From: Burhinus oedicnemus
Lineage: Eukaryota; Chordata; Aves; Charadriiformes; Burhinidae
Reading direction: 5' to 3'
NCBI GenBank assembly: GCA_008921705.1
Contig: VFFE01007017.1
Span: 131,444 to 195,443 of the forward strand
DNA: 64,000 nt
The notes under the pieces were generated by a model. The model ran no database searches, was not told the DNA's origin, and saw nothing but the letters and a program-made list of their open reading frames with translations. This document shows, one piece after another, positions 1 through 14,400 of the stretch. Numbering within the stretch: position 1 is the first letter of the stretch; every line of letters starts with the position of its first letter. Made by a program: the position numbers and the translations under genes.

Positions 1-2365
1 AACTTACTTGGGTTACATGACCCTGCAATTTCTGCCTGTTTGGGAAGAGTCTGCTGTCTCCTTTGTATAGCAAAGTGTCAAAAGATACTGCACTACAGTA
101 GGATGTTACAAGCTTTTGAGCATTACAAAGGCATGTCTCAATAGCCTGTGTTCTCATGGCTTGTGCTGAGTCTCAAACTTTTTGACACTGTCTGGCATGA
201 ACTTGCAACTGCTGGATTTCTGTAGCAAGAGCATTGTGAAGGGAGTGTTGCATGCTCTTTCTGAGCACCAAACAAAAACTGTTCTGCCAGGTTTTGTAAA
301 GCAAAAGGTGGTAGTGCTCGGTTTTGATTACCTGTTTGAGAGAACATAGAGAATGAAAACTTATTTTTTCAGCTAGTGTATATGGCTGAGACCATTAGCC
401 AACTATGTTCTTACTTTTCTATGTAATAAGTGACTTATCTGCTTACAAAGACTTTAATTTGTTGAATACAGTGATTCAAGTCTGGTCAGAGAATGATTGT
501 GTGAATGTATTTGCTGGTCTGCCTGTACCCCCAAATCCATTTAGTAGAAGAAATGCAGAAGTGGAGGTATTGTGAATAGTTTCTTCCTTAAACAATGTTT
601 CATTTTGGTATTTCCTAGGACTTTTATGGCCATAGCACTGCTGAGGATGCATAGCTGGAAAGTACTGAGTTACTCCTATAGTAAAATTAGTTCCTGGAAC
701 AGCTATTGCCTTAGCAGCAGCAGAACTGAGGAAACAAGTGAATATATCAGCAGGGTAGGTTGTGATTCAGCAAGATTTGATACAGTAAGCAGCCCTGGCT
801 GTTTCTGGGAAGCTATGTGGTGGAGATAATGCCATGAGTTAGGATACTGACCATTCAAAAGGGAACTGCATCCCCAAATGCCCCATAGCTCTGGAGGGGA
901 GGGGTGGAAACTGCATGGTTTAGCACTGGGTCCTTTCTGTGCAGATCAGCAAGGATCATCTGTATGCTGTTAAAACAAAGTATGCCTTTTATACTGCTTA
1001 AGTTGTTAAGGTTTGAACAGAATATTATCCTGATCTTGTGGTATGAACTCATTTCTGCCAGGTTACCTGTCTGTCTTGGAAATGCCTGTTATAACAGTAT
1101 TCCTAGAAATAGGATTAAGTCTCATGGGGGAGGAATTAACGGGGAGCTGCAAAGTCAGTCCTCTTTAGCTGAGCTTTCCATCCCTTTGCAAAGCTGCCAA
1201 GTAGGGAAAGGAAGAATCCAGGCTAGAAGGGCTACTCTGTCATCACAGGCAGGCTTTGGGGCAGCAAAGGGGTTGTAATCATTAGGATGTAGAAGCGCTA
1301 TTTAAAAGCACTGTGGAACTGAGTGAGCTGAAGGTCAAGAAAGCCTTTTTGGCCTGAGAACAGGTTAAACTGGCTCCAGCCCATCAGGTCTGGAAATGAG
1401 AGGAAGTCTCCTGACACCCATGTGGTGGTTCTGCAGGGGTTTGCAGGGAGCAGAGTTGCTGAGAAGCTTTGATGCTCATTGGAGAGCAGAGCTTACTTTA
1501 TCGCCTATTTCAATTTCATTCTCCCACCCCGCCCACTAGAAAAGAGCAGGTTAACCCCAGTGAGCTGGCAGCCCTTCCCAAGGGCAGGGGAAGGGGCTCT
1601 CTGCAGCTCTACACTAGAGCTGGTGATTTAGCCTGTTTCTGTGCTACTTGGAGCTCTAAAATGCTAAGAAATGAGCAGTTGCAGAGTCAAGGGGAACTTC
1701 AGTTTTCTTCAGCTCTGAAAAATCTTGGATGCAATCCTCTTTGGACTGAGACTGAACTTAAATGACGCTTCCCATGACTGCAAATGCTGTTTTGGTTTTT
1801 AGTGGAGTTAGTGATGTGTAGGCCTCAGTTTGACTTAACCCAGTTAGGACTTTTTTTTTTTTTGCTTCAGTATAGTGAAACTACTCTGAAAGAAGACAAA
1901 CTGAGTTGTGATATATCTGTTGGCTCTGTGAACATGTGTTGTGTGCTCAGGGGCTATTGTCTAACTCAGCTCCCGGAGTTTCCCATGTGGCCGTGACTCG
2001 GTGGCTGGTGTGCAAATAGCAAGGCTGGATGGAGGCCTATCAGGCTTTTGGTGGCTGTGTATCTGAACTGGAACATCTGTGAAGCACCAAGTTGGCTCTT
2101 GGAAGACTGGCAAGCAGAGTTGAGAAGTACTGACTGGCACTGATTGGTTTTTTGATTATTAAATACACTGAGGCAGTGTTCCTTCAGAGGAACTGTGTAT
2201 GGGTTTGTGGACATATGAGGAAGATGAGTGATCATTACCTGGTGAAGATATTCTTTGAAAATTGCAACCTGTTTTTGATTATCTGTTGCTAGTCATCTGC
2301 TAGATGACTTTTTTCTTAAGTGAATACTATGTTTGTGAAATTAATGTTTTCTTTCTCTTCAACAG

Positions 2366-2438
2366 TGGGCCACTATACGGATAGAAAAAGGTGTCAAAAA
2401 GCCACAGCCACAGATGCTAAAGACTCCTGCTGCTAATG
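2366..2438 (+). CDS. GPAT3: GPAT3 coding exon a (first in window), WATIRIEKG segment
   Basis: The acceptor is a pyrimidine-rich stretch ending in AACAG at 2361-2365, and the exon opens with W-A-T-I-R-I-E-K-G, the conserved segment after the N-terminal membrane anchor. The donor GTGAGA starts at 2439 (phase 1). A second donor, GTAAAG at 2451, would add four residues (GESS) in frame. Upstream, 1-2365 is intron with nothing recognisable. The following intron is 5.2 kb (2439-7671), holds the 20-base N gap and shows no other feature. Confidence 0.88.
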
Positions 2439-5400
2439 GTGAGAGCTCGGGTAAAGTCAAATGGATAAGACTAATGTTCTAAAGTAGGAGAACTGAGTCC
2501 TTTTCAAATGAAGAAGTTACATGTGTCCATGACAGAACTGGAGAAGAGGTGGGGTGATTACAAGCTAACTGTTACATCTAACTGTTTTGCAATGCTACTG
2601 GGCACAACCATTTCTGTAGAATGAAATGCTTCTTTTACTGGCTTGTACTGAATGGTTGAAAAACCAGGGGATGAGGAAATGAAGGGTGTGGAATAACACT
2701 GTTTAACAAAACAAAGTGGAGCTTAAGATGCAGACTGTCGTCAGTTGAGAGAAACTTTTGAATTACAGTATGAGCTTGATTTTTGTCTTGGAAATCTGTC
2801 TTTAGGTTACTGCTTGCAGGGCTGCTGGCCAACTGTCTTGGTCCTAAGAGCATCAGAGTACACTTAATAATCTCTGAGGATATCTGAATGTTTAGTGGAC
2901 AGCAATTTTCTTTCCCAAGATCAGTGCTTTTTCTGTTGTAGGACTGCTGAATGGAAATATGTGGTGTTATACTTATTCCCTTTTTTCAGTCTGCTGCTGT
3001 TAACCTTTTGGCCCCTGGAGTTACCTCAGTGTTTGCCAGAGAAACTGCTTATGCTCATTAGCTGTAGAAAGACAGCTGAAGAGTTGCTTCATATTTCTTC
3101 CTTTAGCCTAATTTTGAAATTAGTTCTTTTACTATATCTTAACCCATACTGCGCGTGTGTCATGGTAGGCTGTACTAGGTCAGAGTTGGCTGTAAGACTC
3201 TAGAGCTGTAAGCACAGTGAGAGCAGTCTGACTTTGCCCAGGAAATAGGAGAAGGCTGAACAAGGCATTGCAGTCAGTGCTTGGTTTTCGCCTGATTCCT
3301 GACTACCTCAGTATTGCTGTTGATCTGCTTGCTTCTGACAGCATTTGGCAGCAGTGTCAGCATTTTCCATGTGCTCCCTCATTAGGCAGCACAGCTGGAA
3401 ACAGGACCAGCTTGCCAGTTAGTAAACAAGTCAATTGTTACCTGATTCTATGAATTAGCTGATGTGAACAAGATATAATAAAGGGGACTGAACTGGCTGT
3501 GTGTGTTTCATCTCCAAGAGTATCCTTATCAATACTGTAAACACTGGTACTGTAATATCTGCAGGCTAGGCATGAAACAGACTCGGATGGTAGCAGATCC
3601 AACTGTCACTTAGCCCTTGTAATAATAAACTGGAGGCACTGCAGAGCAGCTGTTAAAACATTAAAATTTATCTTATTTGATTGCTGACTTTAAATGGCTG
3701 AGAAAAAATATGTCCTATATCACTCACCAGTGTCCTGAAAGGGGGGAGGGNNNNNNNNNNNNNNNNNNNNTCAAAATGTTGGTGCCCTGCTATCTGTTTC
3801 ATAGGTTGTCAGTGATGCAGCAAGATATCCTTTTTCTTCCTGTACAGGTGATAGTGTCCTGTCACGTCATGGGTCAGTAAGAGGGCAACAGATCCAACTG
3901 TACTGCTTTAGCCACACAGTAGGAGCTCTTGTCTTCCTGGACATCTGATCGTTCTGGCACATAGTTGTTTTTTTTTTCCTCTAGAAAAGCAAGGTAAAGG
4001 GAGAGAGGACCCAGCTAGGAGATCGTGTTCTGTGAGCTATCTTTCCGTAAAACTACAAGTGCCTATTCCCCCGTGTGTGTGACTGAAAGGTGTATAGTGC
4101 TAGTATGTGCTGTAGTCCAGAGCCTGGACTAATCTGGGTGTACTCCACTGTCTGGAGGATTAGTGATAGTAAAAATGGCCTGAGGTAATTCATATAGATG
4201 ATGGTGTGTAAGCTGTGTTCAAGCAGTCTTATGGATGGGGATACACAATCACAATGGTGACCTGAAGCATGCTTTTTAATGTCCTTTTGTATTTGAAATT
4301 AAAATTAAAACCTTTCCCCACTCTAGGTGGCAGGTGGCTCTTACTGCAGTAAGCTGGAGTCTAACAGTTCCATATTTGAGAAGGTATGGAGAGCAGGGGA
4401 GATGTGGAGTCTGCAGTGCCAAGCTGTGCTCTGTAGGTTGCTCTTGGGAGCTTTTTAAGCATAGGACTAACTGACTTGTGGTTAGGAGTCTGGGTTCCTG
4501 TATGTGGATGAAAGTACTTAAGGCCAGGGCAGGTATAGGTCTAACAGTGCAGTATATAAGTTGGCATCCCCTGTGGTGACAGAACATGAGCAAACAGCGA
4601 GGCCCAATTGCATTACACAATATTTACTGAGGGAGGAGAAATTCCCAGTGATAATGAATTACGGAGTAGCTGATTAAAACAGGGTAAAGGTAAGCGTCTG
4701 TGTGTGTACACATATGTGTATTAGGTGCTGAAGGGGAATGTGTGGCACCTCTTCTATCTTTGCTGACCATCTGGTCCTCACTAGGAGGTGGGTCAGGATG
4801 GGAGGGAGCATTGCAGATGCATGTGCAAAAGTGAGTTTTCCTGTTCCCAGACAGAACAAAAATGGCCCTCCCCAAAGATCTTAAAATCCAGTGTTCCTGA
4901 ATATGAAAGACAAAAGAGAGCATGACTGAGGAGTCACCACCTCTCTGTAGTACCAAATCCGGTGTATTTCACATCCGTTGGCAGAAATGGCAGCCAATGC
5001 CCCTGTGTTGGTGTGATAAGGAATAGTCCCAAGAAAAATGTTGGCTGGTGTAGTTGTTGTGTGGGGAATTACCTGATGCTGTCACCTCAAGGTCCCTCTG
5101 TGTTAGAGGGAAGTGTATTTATATGCTGGGTCCAATGGTAGCTCTTGGCTGAACAGATATTGGAGACTAGATGTATGTCTCATTGCAGCTGAATAACCAG
5201 CTTTCAGCTGTCAGTGTGGGTGTTGGCTGTGTTGAGAGGCAGTGCTGTTCAAGTTTGTGGGTTTAAAAAACACAGAAATGCTGTCAAGTCAGTTTTGAAA
5301 GTGACATCCACTAAAAGAAAAGCTTATGCAAATAATGTGACTGTAAACATGAGCCTGGTATAGTTAGCTGACTAGAGTATGTGAGCTCAAGGGGCTTGTG

Positions 5401-8400
5401 CTGTGACACTGACTAAAGCAGTAGCTACAGCTTTTTTGGCTGAGAGTGATGTTTGCTGTACTCCTGCATAATGCTGTCTTTGGCAAACTCAGCTCTGCCC
5501 ATGGCCAAGGGATTAAAGGCTGTTAAATGTTACTTCTGATTACAAGAAGGCTAAGTACATCACCTGAGCAGCATGTGTTTAATTCTGTTCATGATACCTT
5601 CAGGTGCTGTTGTGATCTTGGCTTGGAGTAGCTTGTCCCAAGGCTGCAAGGCAGCTTGCACGTGGGGGTGTCGTGTGACAATGACAGTGTGGGCTGGTGA
5701 GGTAAGACATTACAGCCATGCTATCTTGGCTGTGCCAGCAGTGTATTAACCTTGAACCCTGGGCTGGTTTCAGCCAAGAAGTGGGAGCCAGGGGAGCCAG
5801 CTGCTTGGCTGATGCTGAACTGGGGGCTGGATAAAGGAGGAAGCATTCCCAGTTCTCCTGGGAACTGAAGAGAAGAAAGTGGTACTTGTGTGATGGGTGC
5901 TGGAGAGTTCCCCTGGCCAGTTTCCTATCCATGACCTGTCTCGCACCCCAGCAGCAGCATGGAGCAGACAGGTTGGGCTGACTCACCTACAGGCCTGGAT
6001 GTTTCACAGCTTAGAGGTTTAAGGGACTGATTGAGAGAAAAATTGAACCACAAACTACAGTTCTGGTTTGGGTTTAAAATATGACACAACTGTAGTCTGT
6101 CCTGCTAAATACTTGATATGATGCACCTTTGTATAACTTAGATCCTGAAGGGCATGTGGGTGTTTGGGTGTGCCATATTAATGATTTATATTTATAGGCT
6201 AGTGATAGGACAGTGTACTGAGATGGTCCACTGGTGAATTACCAGTTGTGGCTGCCAAGTTCAGAGCTGAAGGTGCTAATAGGTTTTGTTGCAGTGTGAC
6301 ATCTCTTGCATGTTATTCTTTAGTGATTGCCTTAGTGATTTGTGGGACTTGTATCTTGAAGCTTCTTGTGTTATCCCATATGTATACTACAGTGCAATAC
6401 AAAGATTTTTCCATGTCACTTTTAATTGTTACATGTGACTTGCTCAGCAAATACATTCGCAGAGTTTTTCTGCTGGCAAGACTTCCTTGGGATGAGATTA
6501 CCACATTGTGGGATGTGTATTTGTGGGAAAATGTCTAGTAGCTTGAAACAGTTGTGTGCTTCCTCCTTTCCAGTTCTTTTTAACCTCAACATGGAAGCAC
6601 AAATTATGCAATTTGTCAGAGGGTGTCTGACAGTGGCAACCTGAACTTGGACCTCTGTAATCCTAGTTGAGTGTCTCAGGGGATGGTTGTTCTGGTTAAA
6701 TGTTATTCTAGATTTCTTCAGTCATCAATTTCTGGAGCCAGACTTGCTTACCAGAAAGCAGCTACTTGATCTTTATATTTAGCTTACACAATTTGTCCTT
6801 GCCTTTGAAAGCTCTAGTGCTTATCAGACCATAAGTATAAAAAATGAAAAAGGGGGAGAGGGAATACTTGCTATTTGTACTGCAATTCTGAACTCTCCAG
6901 GCTTCTCTTCTATTGCCAGGCATCATGTGGGCAGAGTTTAACTAAAACACAACTGTTAGTGCCAAACTAAATTATATCAAGGTACCTCTAGGCACAACTT
7001 TCTTTGACTTCGTGGTTTTTGGAGAGTTTTTCTCCCTTTGATTTAAAATAAAAAGAAAAATAGTGGGGTCCTGTCTGTGCTTATAGGAAAGACTTGTGCT
7101 GTGAAGAGAGGAAGGTGCATGGACTAGCTTTGAACCAAATGCACAGATGCCAGGTATCTGTTGTGATCTTGGGCTTTGGCAGGTAGCAGTAGAGCATGTC
7201 TTAGCTGAATGTGGCTGTGGGACACCAGAATGCCTGACAAGAGACAGTCCTAGGAAACAGGGACGCCTCCATCGAGGAGACTGAATGCTCTTAAATATGC
7301 AGAGTACTGGGAGAAGGGAATGGAAAGGCCAAGGTCTCACTTGGTTTCCTATGGAAGCATAAGATGATACTGGATAAAGGTGCTGAGTTGAGGGCTTGTC
7401 AGATGGCGGGAAAGGGTTTGCCTTCTTGCTTCACCTCCAGTAGGCAACAGCTTGATATATTTGCTGCTCAAGGTGTTTCTGGGAGGAAGGGGAGGTAGAA
7501 CTGGTCTGCTGAAGGGTATGCTCTGTTCAACTACCCATCTGATCTTGCTATCGTAACAGGGGCTCTGACAGTGAATTTGTCTCCTTGAGTAATGCAGAGT
7601 AGCAAGTGATTTAGAGGATGACTTTACTGTATAGAATTATTTCCTGATATGGTTATGCTTTCCTTCCCAAGGTATCATTGAAAGAGATGAAACACCTATG
7701 GAGAAAGAAATTGCGCGTCTGCATCGAGTGGACTTTGAATTCTCTGACATATTCTACTTCTGCAGAAAAGGGTTTGAGGCCATTGTGGAAGATGAAGTCA
7801 CCCAAAGGTTTTCCTCTGAAGAGCTGGTTTCCTGGAATCTTCTCACAAGGACTAATGTCAACTTCCACTACATCAGCCTGAGGCTGACTGTCGTGTGGGT
7901 TATTGGGGTTATAGTGCGGTACTGCTTCCTGCTGCCCCTACGGTAATCTCCTGGGTGCTGAGGGATTTTGTCGGTCTGGGAATATGTAAATGTGTGTTTT
8001 CTTGGGAAACTTCATCTTAGTTTTTTAACCCAAAAGCACTGTTAGCAGATACAGAAGATGAACTGGCTTAAACTCTACTTTGAATGGTTAAGAAGTCATT
8101 CAGAACATTTTTATCTTGCCATTTACTGTGGAGAGTAGGTTAGGACTAGTGGTCATCTCTTCTGTGAATGCTTCCCCTAAGTCACGTGTATTGGCAACAT
8201 AAGTGTAAGTTGGGTGAGCTCTAAAACTCCTTGATACTATACGCCCTATATAGGGTATCTCAGTCTGCTGGCTTTGCTAGGCCGTGATTTTGAACAATGT
8301 ACCAGGGAATTACCGAGTTAGAACTGGGTATGTCAAGTATCTGAGGAATAATTGAATTTGTGCGATCCCTTTCCATTCCAAAGGGGAAAGTGATGTTAAA

Positions 8401-11400
8401 ATGAGGAAAACTACTTACTTTCATTTAATGTCTATTCTGTCTGTAGCTTTACCCTTGCTGCCATTGGGATTACCTCAATGATTGCGGGGACAACAATGGT
8501 AGGACAGCTGCCAAACAGCAGGTAGGTGCTGTGTGTGGTGTGTGAGGGACGAACTTGCCAAGTTGCATCAGTGCAAACAGCTCAAGATTAGGACTGGACA
8601 TATTTTACAAGTGTTAGACTACTGATAGTCCACCCACAAACTTGTGGCCTTGCTTTTAGTGGCATTTTAAACTTGGGCTGAGTTTGGCTTCTTTCCAGGC
8701 TTGGCACTGAGGTTGGTGGTTTCTGATGGGCTCCTCTTGCTGTCATGAGGGACGCAAGGGGAGCATTGCAGGGAAGGTAATGGTGCTGGGATAAAAAAAA
8801 TACTCAGTGAGGAGATGACAGCCTTGCCTAGGTAAGTGAGACCAAGAGTATGACATGTCTTGGCTGTGCTGCTTGTAGCAAGTGAGTGGTAGAGTTGGGA
8901 ATACCCCTCTGCTTCAGAGTACCAGGAAAATTTCAGCCCTGAGTTGTGTTGGGTAGGCTGGAGAACATTGCATGTGTGTCTTAGCTGCTTTCCAGGATCC
9001 TCCAGATGCTTGTGATTTCTTTCAGTGTGAAAAACTACCTGAGTGAAGTGGTCCACCTCACGTGCTCCCGCATCCTTGTCAGAGCTCTGTCTGGTACTAT
9101 CCATTATCATAACAAGTGAGTAAACTGATGTTATGATAGCAAAAGTGTGTGTATGCTTCTACGTGTGTGAGTATCCCATTTGAGATGGGGCAGCTCTTTC
9201 CTGACCTGCAGGCTAATGTCACACTAGATGCTAACTCGCCTGACAGCTTTATGGAACTGTTGTGTGTGTAATGTGGTGCTTAGTGCAATAGTAGTCTAAT
9301 AAAAAATTATGTAATTGCAGGGAAAACAAACCTCAGAAAGGAGGAATTTGTGTTGCCAACCACACATCACCGATAGATGCAATCATTTTGACAAATGATG
9401 GATGCTATGCAATGGTATGAGGACTTTCATGATGACCACAGCAGAAGGAGAGATACCAGGAAGGGGAAAGGTTGCAGGGTATTGGTTCTGGAGTTTGGTA
9501 TTTAACATTGACAGTATAGATGTTAACTTGAGCACTAGTCAGTGTGGAAAAGTGCAAACTGTATTGAAGTTGGTCCACAAGTTAAATGCTGGTGAAGTTG
9601 TCCTGGCAGTGTCAACACTAGGCTCTTCATCTGATTAAATACTTGAGACATGCTTCCATGCAGGCGTTGAGATCCTTTCAAGTGAATGCATTTTAAGAGT
9701 TTTTGTGGGCACTGCCCAATCCTGGTTTGCAGTCTCCAGTGTGTTTGGGTTTTTTTGAGGGGGATGCAGAAGAGGAATTTCTGCTTTTCAGGTGTTTTAT
9801 GTGCTGATGTGCCTTACTGGGCTTGCAGGTTGGCCAGGTTCACGGTGGACTAATGGGAGTTATTCAGAGAGCCACGGTCAAGGCCTGTCCTCATGTCTGG
9901 TTTGAACGCTCGGAAATCAAAGACCGCCATCTAGTGACAAAAAGGTGAGGTGTGGGTTGGAGCAGGGAATTGTAGTGCTAGTGTAACTCTGGTATCTACT
10001 AGTGCCTGAGGGGCCATGGCTGGGTATGTAATCCCCGAAGAGTCATTGAACAATCAAAGACTCACATGAGGAATTAAAGCTTTGGAAAGACAGAAGCCCA
10101 AGAAGCTGATGAGATTGCAATGGGAAACAGGGAACTTGGAACCTTGGGATCTCAAGAGGGCCAAAGGCCAACTTACGAGAGCATCTTTTAGTAGGAGCCA
10201 TATCTAATTGCCCTGTTCCACATGATGACTGCTGCATATGAATGCTAATCACAGGGATATGAGTTATCTGTAATTCCACATTACTGTAGGCTGGGATGAT
10301 GCAGGGTATTGCAGATTGGTGGATGTAGGTAGGAGTGGAAGCAGTAAATATAGTAGTGGCTCAACAGCAGTTGTTGCAGTGAGTTGGAGAGGTGGTGCGT
10401 AGCAAACTGGAGCATTCAGAATGACCCAAATATGCTAACTTGCGTGGCTTTGGTACAGTAGACTGGTCAAAGTGTGGGGTTCCCAGGTCACCAGGGAAGG
10501 CTTGGCAAGTTTATATAGGTGAAACAGTTCAGACCAAAGGTTCTGGTAAGGTCTGCATTGCAGCAGACTGTCACAAAACATCTCATTTGAGTAGCCATCA
10601 GCATAATAACTAACGTCTGACCAATTCGGATATACATTTTGAAAGGAAGTGAAGAAACTTCAAATTCTGGGACTTTCTGTTGAAGAGAAATACTGATTTT
10701 AAAAAAAGGGCTTTCTGTGATGTGAACTGTCTTGATGTCATTTGAAATTGTGAGCCACTAGAAATAACAAGTTTTGCTTGTTTGAGTGAGGGGCAGAAAT
10801 GTGTCTAGTTGTAAAACTGAGCTGCTTACAAAGGCAGTTTTCTGCAGAATGTCACCAAAGGCATACCCATGAATGCTGTAGTACAGTGATAGAAATTCTT
10901 CCTAACTTTTAAAGAACTTTTAGGTTCATTTTGACAGACTAACTTCTTCACCACCTCATTGGCCTCTGTGCAGCAGGACAGCATTGCCAGTCATGCTATT
11001 GTGGTTCAAGTAGTGTGAGCTGTAGGCATTTAGGAGTTCTCTTTAAGAAATCTGCTGTTAAGTAAGCAGAGCCTGGATGGACCACTGCACAAGACTTTTT
11101 TTTTTCTAATGTAGGCAATTTCTTGCAGGTTGAGTTGATCAGAGTTAATTGGACTGACTTAATGGCATATATTTGTTGGATTCCTGGACAGTCATTAAAA
11201 TAATATGGAGGAAAGGAGATAGGATGTTGCCTCAGTGTAATGCACCAGGGGCCTAAGGGATGGCTTGCACAAAACTTCAGGTTTGTCAGAAACAGAAAAG
11301 CAAATACAAATTAGTGTCCAGTAAAAGGCTTTGGTTTCAAACAAATATGTTATATGTAATGATATTTTTAATGCACCTGCCTGGGGAAAGAAGAGTGGAA

Positions 11401-14400
11401 AGGAGCTGTTTTTAAAGCTTTCCTTCTGCTTCCACAGACTGAGGGAACATGTGGCGGATAAAAGCAAGCTCCCGATCTTAATTTTTCCAGAAGGTAGGAA
11501 GATGAACTGTTCCTTATCTCCGTGCAGTGTAGATGTCATCCCTGTTCTCTTTTCATGGCTTCTGATGCTCAAATGTGTCTTCACTTCTGGCTTAGATTTT
11601 ATCAGGGCATTCCTATTTTTCGTGGTTAATATGAAATTACATGAAGACAGCACAATACTGTCCCTGGCTGTTGGATCTCCTGGCAGAAGCTGTAGGCAGA
11701 AGAATGGCAATATTGTTTCTTTTGCCCTGTGAATATCAATTCACTGTCCTACCTGGATCTAAACCTTAGCCTCGTGTTTTTTGTCTCACATGTTCTGGCT
11801 TCATTCAGGGAGTCAGTCACAAGACAATGAAAGCAGGCAGGGGAGAGATGCTTAACTTACCCATAAAGGGCCTGTATTTGCACCTCAGTGAGTGTAAGAG
11901 CTGTATGTTGATGGAGTGTTGCTACTGAAGTGTGATGGGCTGTGTGAAATAATGACTTTAGTTTCTCTTCTGGGCAGGCACCTGCATAAACAATACATCC
12001 GTCATGATGTTCAAGAAAGGGAGCTTTGAAATAGGAGGGACAATCTATCCTGTTGCAATCAAAGTAAGTGGAAATAGCTGGCTGCTGTTTCAAAGTTTGG
12101 GATCTGTTTTTGTCACGGTGGTAGGAAGCTGTCTCTCAGTACAGCTGCTAATGAAAGCACAGTAGCTCTGGCAATTGACTACATGCTGTGGATGACTCCT
12201 AGAGTATAAGTGCTTGAAATAAGGAAGTGAAATCTTTCAGCCTATGGAGCCTGGTTGGTAGGACCTGGTGGGGCCAGCTTTTTTCCTCCAGAAAGCTGGA
12301 AGGAAGATCCAGGTAGTCCTTCCCAGTGCTGAAGGGAAGAGAAGCATGCAGCTCACAGCAGACTTAGCTTTTTTGGCTGTTTGGGCAAATGGGTGACATC
12401 TGCTGCTGGTTCTGTCATGTAATCGCAAGCAGCACTAATAAGCATAGGCTAATTTTTCTAAAGCCTCATTCTAAGCAAACATATCAGTTGTGAATTTTCT
12501 TACTCTGGCATGTGACTGAAAGCCTCCATCTCAGCTCTGAGACAGGCTGTGATGATGGTCTGTGGGGAAAGGGTTTTATCATTTGTTTTTTTGTCGTCCC
12601 TTACAGTATGATCCTCAGTTTGGAGACGCATTCTGGAACAGCAGCAAATATAACATCGTGAGCTATCTGCTGCGAATAATGACCAGCTGGGCCATTGTTT
12701 GCAATGTGTGGTACATGCCACCAATGGTTAGAAAGGTAATCTAGCATCTAGTTGACTGGTCACAGTTTAAGAACTGACTGTGTCTGCAAGTTCCTCTTTT
12801 TACGGTTTTCCTCAAAAGCCCTACCCACCCCATGTCTCCAAATCAGAATTTTATACTGGACTTCTCTTGGTGTTGACTTTGTATGATTCGACTTAGCTTT
12901 TCCTGATGCAGCTTGGTACCATCAGCAATGCATCAAATATGCAAAGGATAGCAGTAAATATACTGCTATTCACAGTAGCAATGCTGTTAATGTTCCATCC
13001 TTTTGGAGCAAAATTTTCGCCTAATTTCAACCCTTCAGGGGAAAAATGAGCTGAATTATTATTATGTTGGAACATCAGATTGTGTTGGCATAATAAGGCT
13101 CAGATTGTTTGGCAGTGAACTAACGATGAGGCAGCAGATGAAAAGTATTACAGAAGTCTGTTTCAATTCAATTCTCTCTGCTTTGATGTTGAATTTATGA
13201 CCCTTGAAGGAAGGTGAAGATGCTGTTCAGTTTGCCAACAGAGTGAGGTCAGCCATTGCTCGCCAAGGAGGACTGACTGAACTTCCCTGGTAAGTGATGC
13301 CATCCTTGTTAGACTTCATGGACTGTTGTTAGTTTAAGAGGTGCTTCCTCCCTTAGTTTTGTGACAGTAAACATTCAATATAACTCTGTTCCACTCAGGA
13401 GAAAATGAGGGAGTAACTTCACATGTGCATATATGTATGTGAAAATAAAAATAAAGATGCATGAAGTCTTTGGAGTGTGTAGCTCTCATTCAGTGAGTTT
13501 CACCTAAAGGAGGGCCCCTTCATAGTTTCTCATGTTGAGACTAGTCTGAGATTAAGGGGCAGAAGTGAAGTTACTTAGCAAAACTGACAAACAACAAAAA
13601 TAAAACACAGAGCTTGAGGCTTTCTGCTCTGACTTTCTCATGTCCTACCTCTGTAAGTAGCAGCATAATGCCTAGATTTCATAGGACTATATGAAAATAA
13701 AAATTGAAAGCAAGATTCTGAAGAGAGTGAGCAAATGGATTCAACTATGAGGCCCAGCTGGCCCTGTGAATGTTGTAAGGCAAGAGACAGCTATGGTGTT
13801 GCACAGGATTGACTGCCTCCACAGTCTAGGGAAATAGCATCCCAAGTTGGCAAAGATTTCTATGGTAGGTGCAACCTGGTACCAACATGAGTAGACTCTT
13901 CTAATGGGCTAAACTCAAAATTCGGACTGTGTAAGCATTATGGCTTAAGGTAAATGTGCTAATAAACATGCTTAAACTTTGGATATTCTAGATGTTCTGA
14001 AGAAAAGCCTTTTATTCTTTTAGGTTAAGATTCTAGAGTTGACCAAGATCGTAAAGATAATACATAGTTTGATAACAACAGTGGTGACAATCATGGCAGC
14101 AAAGTCTTGTGGCTTTTTTTTTTAAATTGGTTGGAAACAGAAATGCTGAGGTATTAACAGGCTGACTCCTGTTCTTACCTCTCCTATCAGAGTGGTTCCA
14201 AAGAATGTTTATCAATATGGTGATAGGCGCTTTATATATATAAATATATATATTACTTCTCTCTTGCTGTGTTCCAGGGATGGAGGTCTGAAGCGAGCAA
14301 AAGTCAAAGATACTTTCAAAGAAGAACAGCAGAAAAACTACAGCAAGATGCTAGTGAGAAATGGATCAATAGGAAGTCTGTCTACAGGAACAGAGTCAGA

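Noticed and set aside
4276..5986. Several minus-strand frames above 100 residues inside a GPAT3 intron
   Set aside because: No known domain, and composition typical of intron sequence in reverse.
8667..9110. 147-residue minus-strand open frame
   Set aside because: It overlaps a GPAT3 exon in antisense, shows no domain, and is explained by chance and by the coding strand.
11195..11732. Large open frames on both strands around a GPAT3 exon
   Set aside because: The real exon is only 11438-11493. The surrounding frame is intronic read-through with no protein similarity.
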